Shown one piece after another: positions 46,248 to 57,277 of a DNA stretch of 64,000 bases (the stretch's first letter is position 1; every line of letters begins with the position of its first letter). Origin of the DNA: Wenzhouxiangellaceae bacterium (GTDB taxonomy: Bacteria; Pseudomonadota; Gammaproteobacteria; Xanthomonadales; Wenzhouxiangellaceae); NCBI GenBank assembly GCA_018334995.1, contig JAGXKW010000001.1:13536-77535 (forward strand), read 5' to 3'. The position numbers and the translations under genes were made by a program. The notes below the pieces were generated by a model. That model had not been told where the DNA came from and searched no databases. It saw only the letters and a program-made list of their open reading frames with translations.

Positions 46248-47006
46248 ATGAAAACCAACAAGCTGTTACTGGCGCTGAGCGCCACGGCAATGCTGAGCGC
46301 GGGCGCAGTCCCGGCGCAGGAGGAAGATGAAAGCTACATCCTGGAAATGACCGAGGTCGGGGTGAAGCTCGGCCATACGGCAAAGTTTCGGGAAGCCGTG
46401 AAGCCTTACAACGCATGCGTTGCCGAGAACGATTCGGACGCCGACTGGAGCGCGTGGCGTAACGTCGGCGGTGACGGCACCACCTACCATTTCGTTTCGA
46501 CCATGGCCAACTGGGCCGAGATGGACACCCGGGACGAGGCGCTCGAGAGCTGCTGGTCCGGGCATATGGAGAGCATCATGGCTCACGTCGACTCGGTATC
46601 GACCAGTTTCGCCCGGCCGATGACGGCATGGAGCGGCGATGCCGAGGGCTACGACATGGTCCGCCTGCACCAGTTCCGGGTCGACGACGGGGAAGAGTTC
46701 GGCGAAGCCGTGGGTGCGATCACGTCGATCATGAAGGAAGCAGAGTACGAACACGTCGGGTCCTGGTACGACATGATCGGAAACAGCAGCAACGAGCCGG
46801 ATTATTTCGTGGTGTCGCACTACGACAATTTCGCTGCCATGGATGAGGACCGGGCCGGTCCCTACAACGTCGTGAGCGAGCACGCAGGCGAAGAGCGTGC
46901 CGAGGCACTGTGGGACCAGTTCGGTGACGCGTTGAAGGATGACTGGGAATACTTCCACGTCATGCTCCGTCGCGACTCGGAGTTGAGCCACTCCAGCGAC
47001 GAATAA
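46248..47006 (+). CDS. Secreted protein with two similar alpha/beta repeats, function unknown
   Basis: A 252-residue exported protein (signal peptide about residues 1-24, ending VPAQEE). The mature part seems to be an internal duplication: about 30-125 and 135-240 both run through a strand, a helix (AKFREAVKPYN versus EEFGEAVGAITS), a Trp-containing strand and a MANWAEMD versus YDNFAAMD motif. This resembles dimeric ferredoxin-like barrel folds, but I cannot name a family. The protein is very acidic. The start at 46248 has GGGAG seven bases upstream. An FNR/CRP-like box upstream suggests oxygen- or cAMP-linked control. Confidence 0.75.
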   Translation: MKTNKLLLALSATAMLSAGAVPAQEEDESYILEMTEVGVKLGHTAKFREAVKPYNACVAENDSDADWSAWRNVGGDGTTYHFVSTMANWAEMDTRDEALESCWSGHMESIMAHVDSVSTSFARPMTAWSGDAEGYDMVRLHQFRVDDGEEFGEAVGAITSIMKEAEYEHVGSWYDMIGNSSNEPDYFVVSHYDNFAAMDEDRAGPYNVVSEHAGEERAEALWDQFGDALKDDWEYFHVMLRRDSELSHSSDE

Positions 47007-47057
47007 AAAATCGCAGGGCCGCGAGCGGCCGGTCCGGCGATATGCCGGCCGGCCGTC
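47007..47057 (-). terminator. Possible terminator between convergent gcvP and the unknown secreted gene
   Basis: The spacer holds a strong GC stem (GGCCGGTCCGGC with GCCGGCCGGCC around GATAT). On the minus strand a second small hairpin (GGCCGCTCGCGGCC) is followed, six bases on, by TTTTTT, which suits termination of gcvP. The plus-strand side has no good T-run. Confidence 0.4.
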
Positions 47058-47067
47058 TTGCCAGAAC

Positions 47068-49980
<2,913 letters not shown>

Positions 49981-49986
49981 CAGTTC

Positions 49987-50868
49987 CTAGAGTTTCAGAT
50001 AATGGTCTACCAGCAGGATCGCGAACAGCGCCATCAGGTAGAGCACCGAGTAATTGAACATGTCCATCGCCAGGCGATCGCCGCGATTCGTCACCAGGGC
50101 AATCGCATAGCCGAGAAAGCCGATGTTGAGCACGCTCGTGCCGGCCAGGTAAATCAGGCCGCTCATTCCGGTCAGGTATGGCAGCAGCGTGACCATGACC
50201 AGCACGATGGTATAAAAAAGGATTTGCCAGCGCGTGAATTCCACTCCATGGGTTACCGGCAGCATGGGCAGGCCCACGCCGGCGTAGTCGTCGCGCCGGT
50301 AGATCGCAAGCGCCCAGAAATGCGGCGGCGTCCAGGCGAAGATGATCAGGAAGAGAATCAGCGCATAAGCGTGCACTTCGCCGGTAATCGCTGTCCAGCC
50401 AAGCACCGGCGGCGCCGCCCCGGCGGCCCCGCCGATCACGATGTTCTGAGAAGTCGCGCGCTTGAGCCAGACGGTATAGACCACCGCGTAGCCGATCAGG
50501 CTGAAAAACGTCAGCACCGCGGTCAGCGGGTTGACCAGCACGGTCAGGATCAGCATCGACGCCAGCGCCAGCAGCAAAGCAAAGCCGACCGCCTGACGTT
50601 CATTCAGCGTCCCGGTCGGCAGCGGCCGGTGCCGGGTGCGCGTCATGCGCGCGTCGACCCGGCGATCGATGACGTGGTTGAGCGCCGCCGCGCTCGCCGC
50701 GGCCAGCGCGATGCCCAGGCTGCCCCAGAAGAACGGTGCCAGGGGCACCACACCGGGGGTGGAAAGCGCCATGCCGACCATCGCGGTGAACACGATCAGC
50801 GCAACCACCCGCGGTTTGCACAGGTCGAGGAACGCGCTGGCGCGTTGCTGAAGCACCGCCGCCGTCAT
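49987..50868 (-). CDS. ctaB: Protoheme IX farnesyltransferase (heme O synthase)
   Basis: A UbiA-family prenyltransferase converting haem B to haem O. The first Asp-rich motif reads NHVIDRRVDARMTRTRHRPL and the second YRRDDYAGVGLPMLP; about eight transmembrane segments are visible. It is 293 residues from the ATG at 50868, which overlaps the ctaA stop by four bases. It is last in the heme A/assembly operon SURF1-thioredoxin-like-ctaA-ctaB. Confidence 0.95.
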   Translation of the reverse strand: MTAAVLQQRASAFLDLCKPRVVALIVFTAMVGMALSTPGVVPLAPFFWGSLGIALAAASAAALNHVIDRRVDARMTRTRHRPLPTGTLNERQAVGFALLLALASMLILTVLVNPLTAVLTFFSLIGYAVVYTVWLKRATSQNIVIGGAAGAAPPVLGWTAITGEVHAYALILFLIIFAWTPPHFWALAIYRRDDYAGVGLPMLPVTHGVEFTRWQILFYTIVLVMVTLLPYLTGMSGLIYLAGTSVLNIGFLGYAIALVTNRGDRLAMDMFNYSVLYLMALFAILLVDHYLKL

Positions 50869-51866
50869 TCCGACCCGCGCCGTCGCGTCCGGTCGAGCAG
50901 CAGCACCATCATGCCCAGCAGCACGGCGGCCATGCCGTTGTGTGCCACGGCATTGGCCAGCGGCAGCCCGCCGGTGACGTTGTAGATGCCGATGACGAGC
51001 TGTGCCAGCAACACCAGCCCGGTGGCCGCGGCGAGCGCGCGAAGGTCCTCGGCCCGCCACAGCCGCCACAGAAGCCAGCCCATGACGGCGACCACCGCAA
51101 CGGCCCACAGTCGGTGCGCCATCTGGATCGCGATGCGCGCGCGCTCGTCCAGGACGCCGCCTTCGTAATCGACCCCGATGCCCCGCCAGATCCGGAAGCC
51201 CTCGGCGAAATTGGTCGCAGGCCACCATTCACCGTTGCAGGTCGGAAAGCCGGTGCAGGCCAGGGCGGCATAGTTGGTGCTGACCCAGCCGCCGAGCGCG
51301 ATCTGGATGGCCACGACAACGAGTGCGACGATGACCGCCGCATGCTGGGCGCGGGCGGGCAGGGTCGGCGGCCGGGCGCGCGGCGTGACCGAAAGCGCCA
51401 GCCACAGCAACAGCGCGAATGTCGTCATGCCGCCCAGCAGATGAGCCGTCACGATCGCCGGCTTGAGCAGCAGCGTGACCGTCCACATCCCGAGCACGGC
51501 CTGGAAGACGACCAGCCCGAGGATGACGGTTGGCAGAAGAACCGGTTGACCGGCACGCCTGCGGTTTTTCCACGCCAGCGCCGCGAGGGCCAGGATCACC
51601 AGCCCGAGAAACCCGGCCAGATAGCGATGAAACATTTCGCGGAACGCCTTGCCGGATTCGACCATGCGCACGTGGCCCCATTCGGCGTTGGCGCGCTCGA
51701 CGTCATCGGCCTGGCTGGGCCAGGTCTTCATGCCATAGCAGCCGGGCCAGTCGGGGCAGCCGAGCCCGGCATCGGTCAGGCGCACCCAGGCACCGGCGAC
51801 GACCACGATGAGGGTGAGCCCGACGGCGATCCATGCAAGGCGTTTGAAAAAGGAAGACTTGTTCAC
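50865..51866 (-). CDS. ctaA: Heme A synthase (COX15/CtaA)
   Basis: Oxidises haem O to haem A for cytochrome c oxidase. It is 333 residues with about eight membrane helices. Family marks include VRLTDAGLGCPDWPGCYG, the helix with MFHRYLAGFLGL, and HLLGGMTTFALLLW with ligand histidines; the second half repeats the pattern (ALACTGFPTCNGEWWP, then AIQMAHRLWAVAV). It overlaps both neighbours by four bases. Confidence 0.95.
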   Translation of the reverse strand: MNKSSFFKRLAWIAVGLTLIVVVAGAWVRLTDAGLGCPDWPGCYGMKTWPSQADDVERANAEWGHVRMVESGKAFREMFHRYLAGFLGLVILALAALAWKNRRRAGQPVLLPTVILGLVVFQAVLGMWTVTLLLKPAIVTAHLLGGMTTFALLLWLALSVTPRARPPTLPARAQHAAVIVALVVVAIQIALGGWVSTNYAALACTGFPTCNGEWWPATNFAEGFRIWRGIGVDYEGGVLDERARIAIQMAHRLWAVAVVAVMGWLLWRLWRAEDLRALAAATGLVLLAQLVIGIYNVTGGLPLANAVAHNGMAAVLLGMMVLLLDRTRRRGSE

Positions 51867-52441
51867 TGTTGTTCGCGCACCGTCCAGGTCAGAAGTCGAT
51901 CGAGATCCTTGCGCACGCCATTGAGGTCGCTGCCCGGACCGAAACGCTCCATTATATTTGCTTCGGGATCAACGATGTATAAACTGCCGTCGACCGGCTC
52001 GGGCAGACGCCCCGCCAGCGCCTGCCCGGCCTTGCCGTCGAACACCAGCCAGGCCGTATCCGTGTCGGTGATCCGGCGACGGGTTTCCGGCGCCAGTTCG
52101 CGCGCACTCAGCATCATCAGGCCGACGTCGTCCTGGCGACGGTCCTGGGCCAGGCGGATGTTGTGCATCAGCGCCGTGGTCTCGAAACAGTCTTTTGAGC
52201 ACGGCTGGCGCTTGAAAAGAACCAGGTGCCAGCGTCCGAGCAGGTCTTCCAGTCCGCGCGGGGTGCCGCCGGCGTCGGTGTGGTCGAATTCGCCCAGCGG
52301 AACCACCGGCGTGATCAATTCGCCATGGGCCTTTTCCGGCGCGGCGCGCCAGTCCACCCATTCCGAGTGCAGCAAAACGGCGATAAGCATCGGGGTGAAA
52401 AAAAGCGCAAACAGCGCGATCAGCGTGAGCTTGCTTTTCAT
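51863..52441 (-). CDS. Membrane-anchored thioredoxin-fold cytochrome oxidase assembly protein
   Basis: A 192-residue protein with an N-terminal membrane anchor (about residues 5-24) and a periplasmic domain. Cys81 and Cys85 form CSKDC, a CxxxC like the copper site of Sco proteins, but I do not see the distal conserved His, so it is Sco-like rather than Sco. The context (SURF1 upstream, ctaA downstream, four-base overlaps) argues for a role in cytochrome c oxidase assembly, perhaps copper or thiol handling. Confidence 0.8.
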   Translation of the reverse strand: MKSKLTLIALFALFFTPMLIAVLLHSEWVDWRAAPEKAHGELITPVVPLGEFDHTDAGGTPRGLEDLLGRWHLVLFKRQPCSKDCFETTALMHNIRLAQDRRQDDVGLMMLSARELAPETRRRITDTDTAWLVFDGKAGQALAGRLPEPVDGSLYIVDPEANIMERFGPGSDLNGVRKDLDRLLTWTVREQQ

Positions 52442-53166
52442 TGCCTGTCGGTCTCTGTCAACGGTTCATTGCGTCTGCGGATCCGGCGAACGGTCAGCGC
52501 CACCCAGATGATCGCGACCACGATCGCAATCGTGGACCAGGTCATCGCGTAGCCGATATGTCGTTTCGGGCCGAACGTGACGATTTTCCATGCATCTCCG
52601 GTCAGGTGATCGGGATGCGACGGGTCGAGCTGGATTACCGCCGGTTGCAGCGCATCACCGAACAGTTCGGTCAGTATTTCGTGATCGAAATAGGTCGCCA
52701 GGATCGGCCAGTCCCGGTCCAGCGGGAATGCAGGTTCGCCCAGCTGCACGCCGGTTCCCGGCGGAATGTTCAACACGCCGCGAACGTCCGTCTCGCGCTG
52801 CGTTACGGCCGGATCCGGCAATTTCGCCGAGCGCGATGGCCAGTGCGACCAGCCCCGGTTGACCAGAAAGATGCGGCCATCGGGCAGCTTCAACGGGGTG
52901 AGCACGTGCACGCCGGTACGCTGATCGCGAATCCGGTTGTCGATCAGGATCTGGCGGTCGGGATTCCAGATTCCAACCCCGGTGACCGGTTGCGGCAGCG
53001 AAAACGGGGCTTCCACCTCGTTCAGGGCGATCGGCCGCCGATCCTGCCAGCGATCCACGATCTCCCGCTTCTCGCCGGCGCGCTCGACTTGCCACTGTGC
53101 CAGCCAGGCGCAGGCCGCGATCACGCCCAGGGCCGCGAGGTGGGGAACTGCATCGCGCACGTTCAA
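52438..53166 (-). CDS. SURF1 family cytochrome oxidase assembly protein
   Basis: A 242-residue protein with two membrane helices (N-terminal about 8-24, C-terminal about 208-227) around a periplasmic domain. SURF1 hallmarks are the LAQWQVERAGEKREIVDRW start, RQILIDNRIRDQRTGVHVLTPL, FLVNRGWSHWP and the HIGYAMTWSTIAIVVAII end. It assists heme A insertion into cytochrome oxidase. It is divergent from the DUF2909 gene. Confidence 0.92.
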   Translation of the reverse strand: MNVRDAVPHLAALGVIAACAWLAQWQVERAGEKREIVDRWQDRRPIALNEVEAPFSLPQPVTGVGIWNPDRQILIDNRIRDQRTGVHVLTPLKLPDGRIFLVNRGWSHWPSRSAKLPDPAVTQRETDVRGVLNIPPGTGVQLGEPAFPLDRDWPILATYFDHEILTELFGDALQPAVIQLDPSHPDHLTGDAWKIVTFGPKRHIGYAMTWSTIAIVVAIIWVALTVRRIRRRNEPLTETDRQ

Positions 53167-53218
53167 TGACTTGACGCCGATCCGTTACGATATCCGCTCA
53201 TTTTCAACACCCACCGCT

Positions 53219-53458
53219 GTGCTTACCAAAATCATCATCATCGCGTTTCTTCTCGGAATACTCTACAGCCTCGGATCGAGTTTTTATTTTCTGGTTCACG
53301 ACAAAGGTGAAGGCGACCGGACGGTCCGCCGCCTGACCTGGCGGGTCGGACTGTCGCTGCTGCTGGTATTGCTGTTGTTCGCCGGTTTCAAAATGGGCTT
53401 CATCGAGCCGCGGGGCGTCAATCCGGTTACCTACCCGGCGCAGCCGGCCGGCCAGTAG
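53219..53458 (+). CDS. DUF2909 twin-transmembrane protein
   Basis: A 79-residue protein with two hydrophobic helices (about residues 3-20 and 40-58) joined by FYFLVHDKGEGDRTVRRLTWRVG, the DUF2909 pattern found in cytochrome c oxidase clusters. It starts with GTG at 53219; no ATG fits. It is divergent from SURF1 with only 52 bases between the starts. Confidence 0.8.
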   Translation: MLTKIIIIAFLLGILYSLGSSFYFLVHDKGEGDRTVRRLTWRVGLSLLLVLLLFAGFKMGFIEPRGVNPVTYPAQPAGQ

Positions 53459-53487
53459 CCGGAGTCAGGAGCGGATGCGGGGCGGTG

Positions 53488-53982
53488 TCAGGCGCTGGAT
53501 GCGAGGGTCGAAAGGACGTGTTCGGCGCTGGAGACCTGGAATTCGCCCGGGCCTTCGACCAGGACGTCGACGATCTTGCCGTCCTGGACGACGAGCGCGA
53601 AGCGTTGTGCGCGCTGGCCCATGCCGAATGCGCGGCCATCCATTTCCAGTCCCAGCGCCTGGGTGAAATCTGCGTTGCCGTCGGCGGCCATGATGATCTT
53701 TTCGCCGACGCCGGCGCTCTTGCCCCAGGCGTCCATGACGAACACGTCGTTGACGGCCATGCAGACGATGCGGTCGACGCCCCTGCCCAGGATTTCATCG
53801 GCATGTTCGACAAAACCGGGCAGGTGCTGGGCCGAGCAGGTCGGCGTGAAAGCGCCCGGTACGGCAAACAGCACAGTCGTGCCCTCGGCCATCAGCTCGG
53901 CGGCGTCCACCGGCCTGGGGCCTTGCGCCGACATCACGGTCAGCTGCGCGTGCGGAATCCGGTCTCCAGCGGAAATCGTCAT
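53488..53982 (-). CDS. Peroxiredoxin (Prx5-type)
   Basis: A 164-residue thiol peroxidase of the atypical, Prx5-like group. The peroxidatic Cys49 is in VPGAFTPTCSAQHLPGF, and DAWGKSAGVGEKIIMAADG and FALVVQDGKIVDVLVE are typical. No second cysteine of the 2-Cys type is evident near the C-terminus (the other Cys is about residue 74). It reduces hydroperoxides with a thiol or glutathione/glutaredoxin donor. The response-regulator gene ends four bases beyond its start. Confidence 0.92.
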   Translation of the reverse strand: MTISAGDRIPHAQLTVMSAQGPRPVDAAELMAEGTTVLFAVPGAFTPTCSAQHLPGFVEHADEILGRGVDRIVCMAVNDVFVMDAWGKSAGVGEKIIMAADGNADFTQALGLEMDGRAFGMGQRAQRFALVVQDGKIVDVLVEGPGEFQVSSAEHVLSTLASSA

Positions 53983-53985
53983 TTG

Positions 53986-54351
53986 TCAGCTCCCGAGAAC
54001 GTCGTTCATGGCCTTGATCAGCGTCTTCTTGTCGATCGGCTTGGTCAGATAGGCGCTGGCGCCCTGGCGCATTCCCCAGATCCGGTCGGTTTCCTGGTCC
54101 TTGGTCGTCACGAAGATGACCGGGATGTCGGCGGTGCTTGCGTTCTTCGAGATCTTGCGCGTGGCCTGGAAGCCGTTCAGATCGGGCATCACCACGTCCA
54201 TGAGGATCAGGTCGGGCATATGGTCGATCGCCGCCTGCACGCCTTCTTCTCCGCCGCCGGCCTTGATCGCCTCATGGCCGGCGCCTTCAACGATCTGGGA
54301 AAGTGAATACAGGTGAGTCTCGGAGTCGTCGACGATCAGGACCTTGGCCAT
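53986..54351 (-). CDS. PilH-like single-domain response regulator
   Basis: A 121-residue receiver-only regulator. Acidic residues Asp8-Asp9, the phospho-acceptor Asp52 (LILMDVVMP) and Lys104 (LTKPID) are all present. Overall sequence (VLIVDDSETHLYSLSQIVEGA) resembles PilH of the type IV pilus chemosensory system, but no pil or chp genes are here, so it is an orphan. It lies upstream of the peroxiredoxin gene in the same direction. Confidence 0.88.
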   Translation of the reverse strand: MAKVLIVDDSETHLYSLSQIVEGAGHEAIKAGGGEEGVQAAIDHMPDLILMDVVMPDLNGFQATRKISKNASTADIPVIFVTTKDQETDRIWGMRQGASAYLTKPIDKKTLIKAMNDVLGS

Positions 54352-54387
54352 GGGTTTTCCCTTTTTGAATGGTCTGCTGGCGCGGAG

Positions 54388-54393
54388 ACTATA
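54388..54393 (-). promoter_or_regulatory. Candidate -10 element for the PilH-like gene
   Basis: TATAGT on the minus strand, 36 bases upstream of the ATG, in an AT-rich patch of the 82-base spacer. No -35 is convincing. Confidence 0.35.
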
Positions 54394-54433
54394 CTACAAA
54401 ATTCGCGCGCGTCGAAGCCGTGAAGGACGCCGT

Positions 54434-55441
54434 TCAGCCGCCTACGCGCACCAGCACGCGTCCCAGCGAACCGCCTTCCAGTGCGTTCTCGAAGTACCCG
54501 GACAGGCCGTCCAGCGGCGCCTCCGTGTTCTCGATGCGGTCCAGGTGCGCCGGTTTCCAGTCGCCGGCCAGACGCGTCCAGAGTTCCTTCCGGATCGGGT
54601 AGGGGCAGCCGGCCGAATTGATGCCCAGCAGGCCGATGCCGCGAATGATGAACGGCATGACCGTGGTCTTGACGCCGATCCCGCCGGCCATGCCGCACGC
54701 GGCGATGGAGCCCCACGGCTTGATCACGCGGGTCAGCCCCGAGAGCATGTCGCCGCCGACGTTGTCGATGGCCCCGGCCCAGTGGGCCGAATCCAGCGGT
54801 TTTTCGCTCCAGTAGAGCTCGTTGCGGCTCACGCATTGCCTTGCGCCCAGTTCGCGCAGCCAGTCGAACTGCTCGACCTTGCCCGAAATCGCGTGCGCCT
54901 CGTAGCCGGCGCGGGTGAGGATATCGATCGCGATCGAGCCGACGCCGCCGGTCGCGCCGGTGACGACCACCGGCCCCATGTCCGGCCGCTGACCGTTGGC
55001 CTCCAGGCGCCAAAGGCCGAGCGCGGCGGTGAAGCCGGCGGTGCCCAGCAGCATGGCCTCGCGCAGCGTCAGGCCTTCCGGCAGCGGCACCAGCCACTTC
55101 GAAGGCACGCGCAGGTATTCGCTGTAGCCGCCGTCGCGCGTCTCCGAAAGCCCGCATCCGGTGATCAGCACCGCGTCGCCGTCGGCGAATTCTCCGCTTT
55201 CCGAGTGCACCACCGTCCCGGCCGCGTCGATGCCCCCGTTGAGTGGGTACTCGCGCAGAATCTTGCCCTTGCCGGTCGCGGCCAGGGCATCCTTGTAGTT
55301 GATGCCGGACCAGGCCACGCGAATGACGACGTCGCCGGCGGACTGGTCGTCGATGGACTGCTCGACGATCTCGTTGCGGTAGCCGTGCTCGTCGTCGAAG
55401 ATGCGCAGCGCCTTGAAAGTCTCGTTGATACTGTCGGGCAT
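54434..55441 (-). CDS. acuI: Acrylyl-CoA reductase/YhdH-type quinone oxidoreductase
   Basis: A 335-residue MDR-family NADPH-dependent reductase. N-terminal SGINYKDALAATGKG and EYPLNGGIDAAGTVV, the nucleotide-binding VVVTGATGGVGSIAIDIL, and AACGMAGGIGVKTTVMPFI match the YhdH/AcuI group, which detoxifies acrylyl-CoA. The start at 55441 is supported by GGAGAG nine bases upstream; an in-frame ATG at 55477 lies inside repeat element E and was rejected. Downstream of lpdA in the same direction. Confidence 0.92.
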   Translation of the reverse strand: MPDSINETFKALRIFDDEHGYRNEIVEQSIDDQSAGDVVIRVAWSGINYKDALAATGKGKILREYPLNGGIDAAGTVVHSESGEFADGDAVLITGCGLSETRDGGYSEYLRVPSKWLVPLPEGLTLREAMLLGTAGFTAALGLWRLEANGQRPDMGPVVVTGATGGVGSIAIDILTRAGYEAHAISGKVEQFDWLRELGARQCVSRNELYWSEKPLDSAHWAGAIDNVGGDMLSGLTRVIKPWGSIAACGMAGGIGVKTTVMPFIIRGIGLLGINSAGCPYPIRKELWTRLAGDWKPAHLDRIENTEAPLDGLSGYFENALEGGSLGRVLVRVGG

Positions 55442-55453
55442 GGTTAACTTCTC

Positions 55454-55644
55454 TCCACAGATTTCACGGATCTGCACAGATTTCTAAGAGGCGATTCGCT
55501 TGTCGCGCAAAAAGCCGGGTTCATCCTGGGGGCTTGCGCCTGTCGAGCCCGCGCGGAAAAGAGCGGTTCGGAGCTTGAGCTTCCACAGTACATTTTTTCA
55601 ACCTGCTTGCACGCTAATCTGTGTCCATCTGTGTAATCTGTGGA
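55454..55644. repeat. Inverted-repeat element E (ACAGATT-type arms)
   Basis: The left arm 55454-55483 and the reverse complement of the right arm 55615-55644 agree at 24 of 30 positions. The right arm carries three near-copies of ATCTGTG spaced 9-10 bases apart. The loop is 131 bases and non-coding. It fills the 215-base spacer between lpdA and acuI. The acuI Shine-Dalgarno (GGAGAG on the minus strand) abuts the left arm. Confidence 0.8.
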
Positions 55645-55656
55645 TTGCCTTTGGCC

Positions 55657-57084
55657 CTAATTAGCCTTGTGGATCGCGCGCTTGTCGACCGCCAGGGCGG
55701 CTTCGTGCACCGCTTCGGACAGGGTCGGATGCGCGTGGATGATGCGCGCCAGGTCCTCGGCCGAGCCATTGAATTCCATCGCGACCACGACTTCGCCGAT
55801 GAACTCCGATGCGGTCGAGCCCACGATCTGGCAGCCCAGCAGTTCGTCGTTCTCGGCGTCGGCCAGGATCTTGACCTGGCCGGCGGCGTTGCCCATGGCC
55901 AGCCCGCGGCCGGTGGCGGCGAACGGAAAGCTTCCAGTGCGAAATTCGACGCCTTCTTCCTTGAGCTGTGCTTCGGTCTTGCCTACCCAGGCGATTTCCG
56001 GGTCGGTATAGATCACCCACGGTACGGTTTCGAGGTTGACGTGGCCGGCCTGGCCGGCAATGGATTCGGCCACGGCAATGCCTTCCTCGGAGGCCTTGTG
56101 CGCCAGCATGGGCCCGCGCACCAGGTCGCCGATGGCCCAGATGTTTTCGGCGCTGGTGTGGCAGCGGGCATCGACCTCGACCTGGCCCCGATCGGTGACC
56201 TCGACGCCGCTGTCGTCGGCGATCAGATTGTCGGTGGCGGCCTTGCGTCCGACGGACACCAGAAGCCGGTCGAACACTTCCTCGTGGTCTTCCTTGCCGT
56301 CGTTGTAGCTCAGCTTGACCTTGCCGTCGGCGACTTCGGCGCCGTTGACCTTGCAGCCCATCCGGATATCGAGCTTCTGCTTCTTGAACTCGCGCTGGGC
56401 GACCTTGGCCATGTCGCGGTCGACGGCCGGCAGGAATTCCTCGAGCGCCTCGAACAGCACGGTCTCGGCGCCGAGTCGACTCCATACGCTGCCCATTTCG
56501 AGGCCGATGACGCCGGCGCCGATGACGCCGAAGCGCCCGGGCACTTCCGGAATTTCCAGTGCGCCGACGTTGTCGAGAATGTACTCGTTGTCGACTTCCA
56601 CGTCGGGGATGGAAAACGGCACCGAACCGGCCGCCAGCACCACGTGCCCCCCGCTTGCGGTGTACTTGTCGCCGTCGTTGGGGGAAACCTCGACCTGGCG
56701 CTCGGAAAACAGCTTGCCGCGGCCGTTGACGAATTCGACCTTGTTGGCCTTGAACAGCTGGATCAGCCCGGTATTGAGTTGTTTGACTACCTTGCGCTTG
56801 CGCTCCAGCATCTTGTCGATGTCCATGGAAACGCCTTCGGTGCGGATGCCGTGGGCGGTGTAGTCGTGCTGGATATGATGGAAGTGCTTGGACGAGTCCA
56901 GCAGCGCCTTGGACGGGATACAGCCCACGTTCAGGCAGGTCCCGCCCGGAGCCGGCTTGCCGTCTTCACCCTGGCGGTCGTCGATCAGGAGCGTCTTGAG
57001 CCCGAGCTGTCCGGCCCGAATGGCCCCGGCATACCCGCCCGGGCCGCCACCGATGAAGATTACGTCGAATTCGTTGTCTGACAT
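55657..57084 (-). CDS. lpdA: Dihydrolipoyl dehydrogenase (E3)
   Basis: A flavoprotein that reoxidises dihydrolipoamide in 2-oxo acid dehydrogenase complexes. FAD-binding GGGPGGYAGAIRAGQLG at the N-terminus, the redox disulfide in GGTCLNVGCIPSKALL, the NAD-binding GAGVIGLEMGSVWSRLGAE, and the C-terminal interface HAHPTLSEAVHEAALAV are all present. It is 475 residues, full length. It follows sucA-sucB, separated from sucB by repeat element F. Confidence 0.97.
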   Translation of the reverse strand: MSDNEFDVIFIGGGPGGYAGAIRAGQLGLKTLLIDDRQGEDGKPAPGGTCLNVGCIPSKALLDSSKHFHHIQHDYTAHGIRTEGVSMDIDKMLERKRKVVKQLNTGLIQLFKANKVEFVNGRGKLFSERQVEVSPNDGDKYTASGGHVVLAAGSVPFSIPDVEVDNEYILDNVGALEIPEVPGRFGVIGAGVIGLEMGSVWSRLGAETVLFEALEEFLPAVDRDMAKVAQREFKKQKLDIRMGCKVNGAEVADGKVKLSYNDGKEDHEEVFDRLLVSVGRKAATDNLIADDSGVEVTDRGQVEVDARCHTSAENIWAIGDLVRGPMLAHKASEEGIAVAESIAGQAGHVNLETVPWVIYTDPEIAWVGKTEAQLKEEGVEFRTGSFPFAATGRGLAMGNAAGQVKILADAENDELLGCQIVGSTASEFIGEVVVAMEFNGSAEDLARIIHAHPTLSEAVHEAALAVDKRAIHKAN

Positions 57085-57146
57085 TTGGTTACTCGAGTCT
57101 TGTTTGGGTTCGTGCCGCGTCCTGGTTCAGCGGCTTCGGTTGAAGG

Positions 57147-57265
57147 TTTTAAGTTTTAAGTTTTAAGTGTTAGGTTTTATGCGTTACGTGCTTGCACGCG
57201 AATCCGATACTGAAATGACCGATGGCGATGCCTCAAAACTGATGCCTAAAACCTAAAACCTAAAA
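57147..57265. repeat. Inverted-repeat element F (TTTTAAG/CCTAAAA heptamers)
   Basis: The left arm 57147-57179 contains three consecutive TTTTAAG units; the right arm 57233-57265 contains CCTAAAA three times. Reverse-complementing one gives three consecutive TTTTAGG units aligned with TTTTAAG. The loop is 53 bases. This is a very AT-rich patch in the 193-base spacer between sucB and lpdA, which otherwise contains no feature I can name. Confidence 0.85.
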
Positions 57266-57277
57266 CGGGCTTTGAAT

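Noticed and set aside
55454-57265. The short-unit arrays as CRISPR arrays
   Set aside because: Units are 7-10 bases, contiguous, degenerate and arranged as inverted arms; there are no regular spacers and no cas genes.
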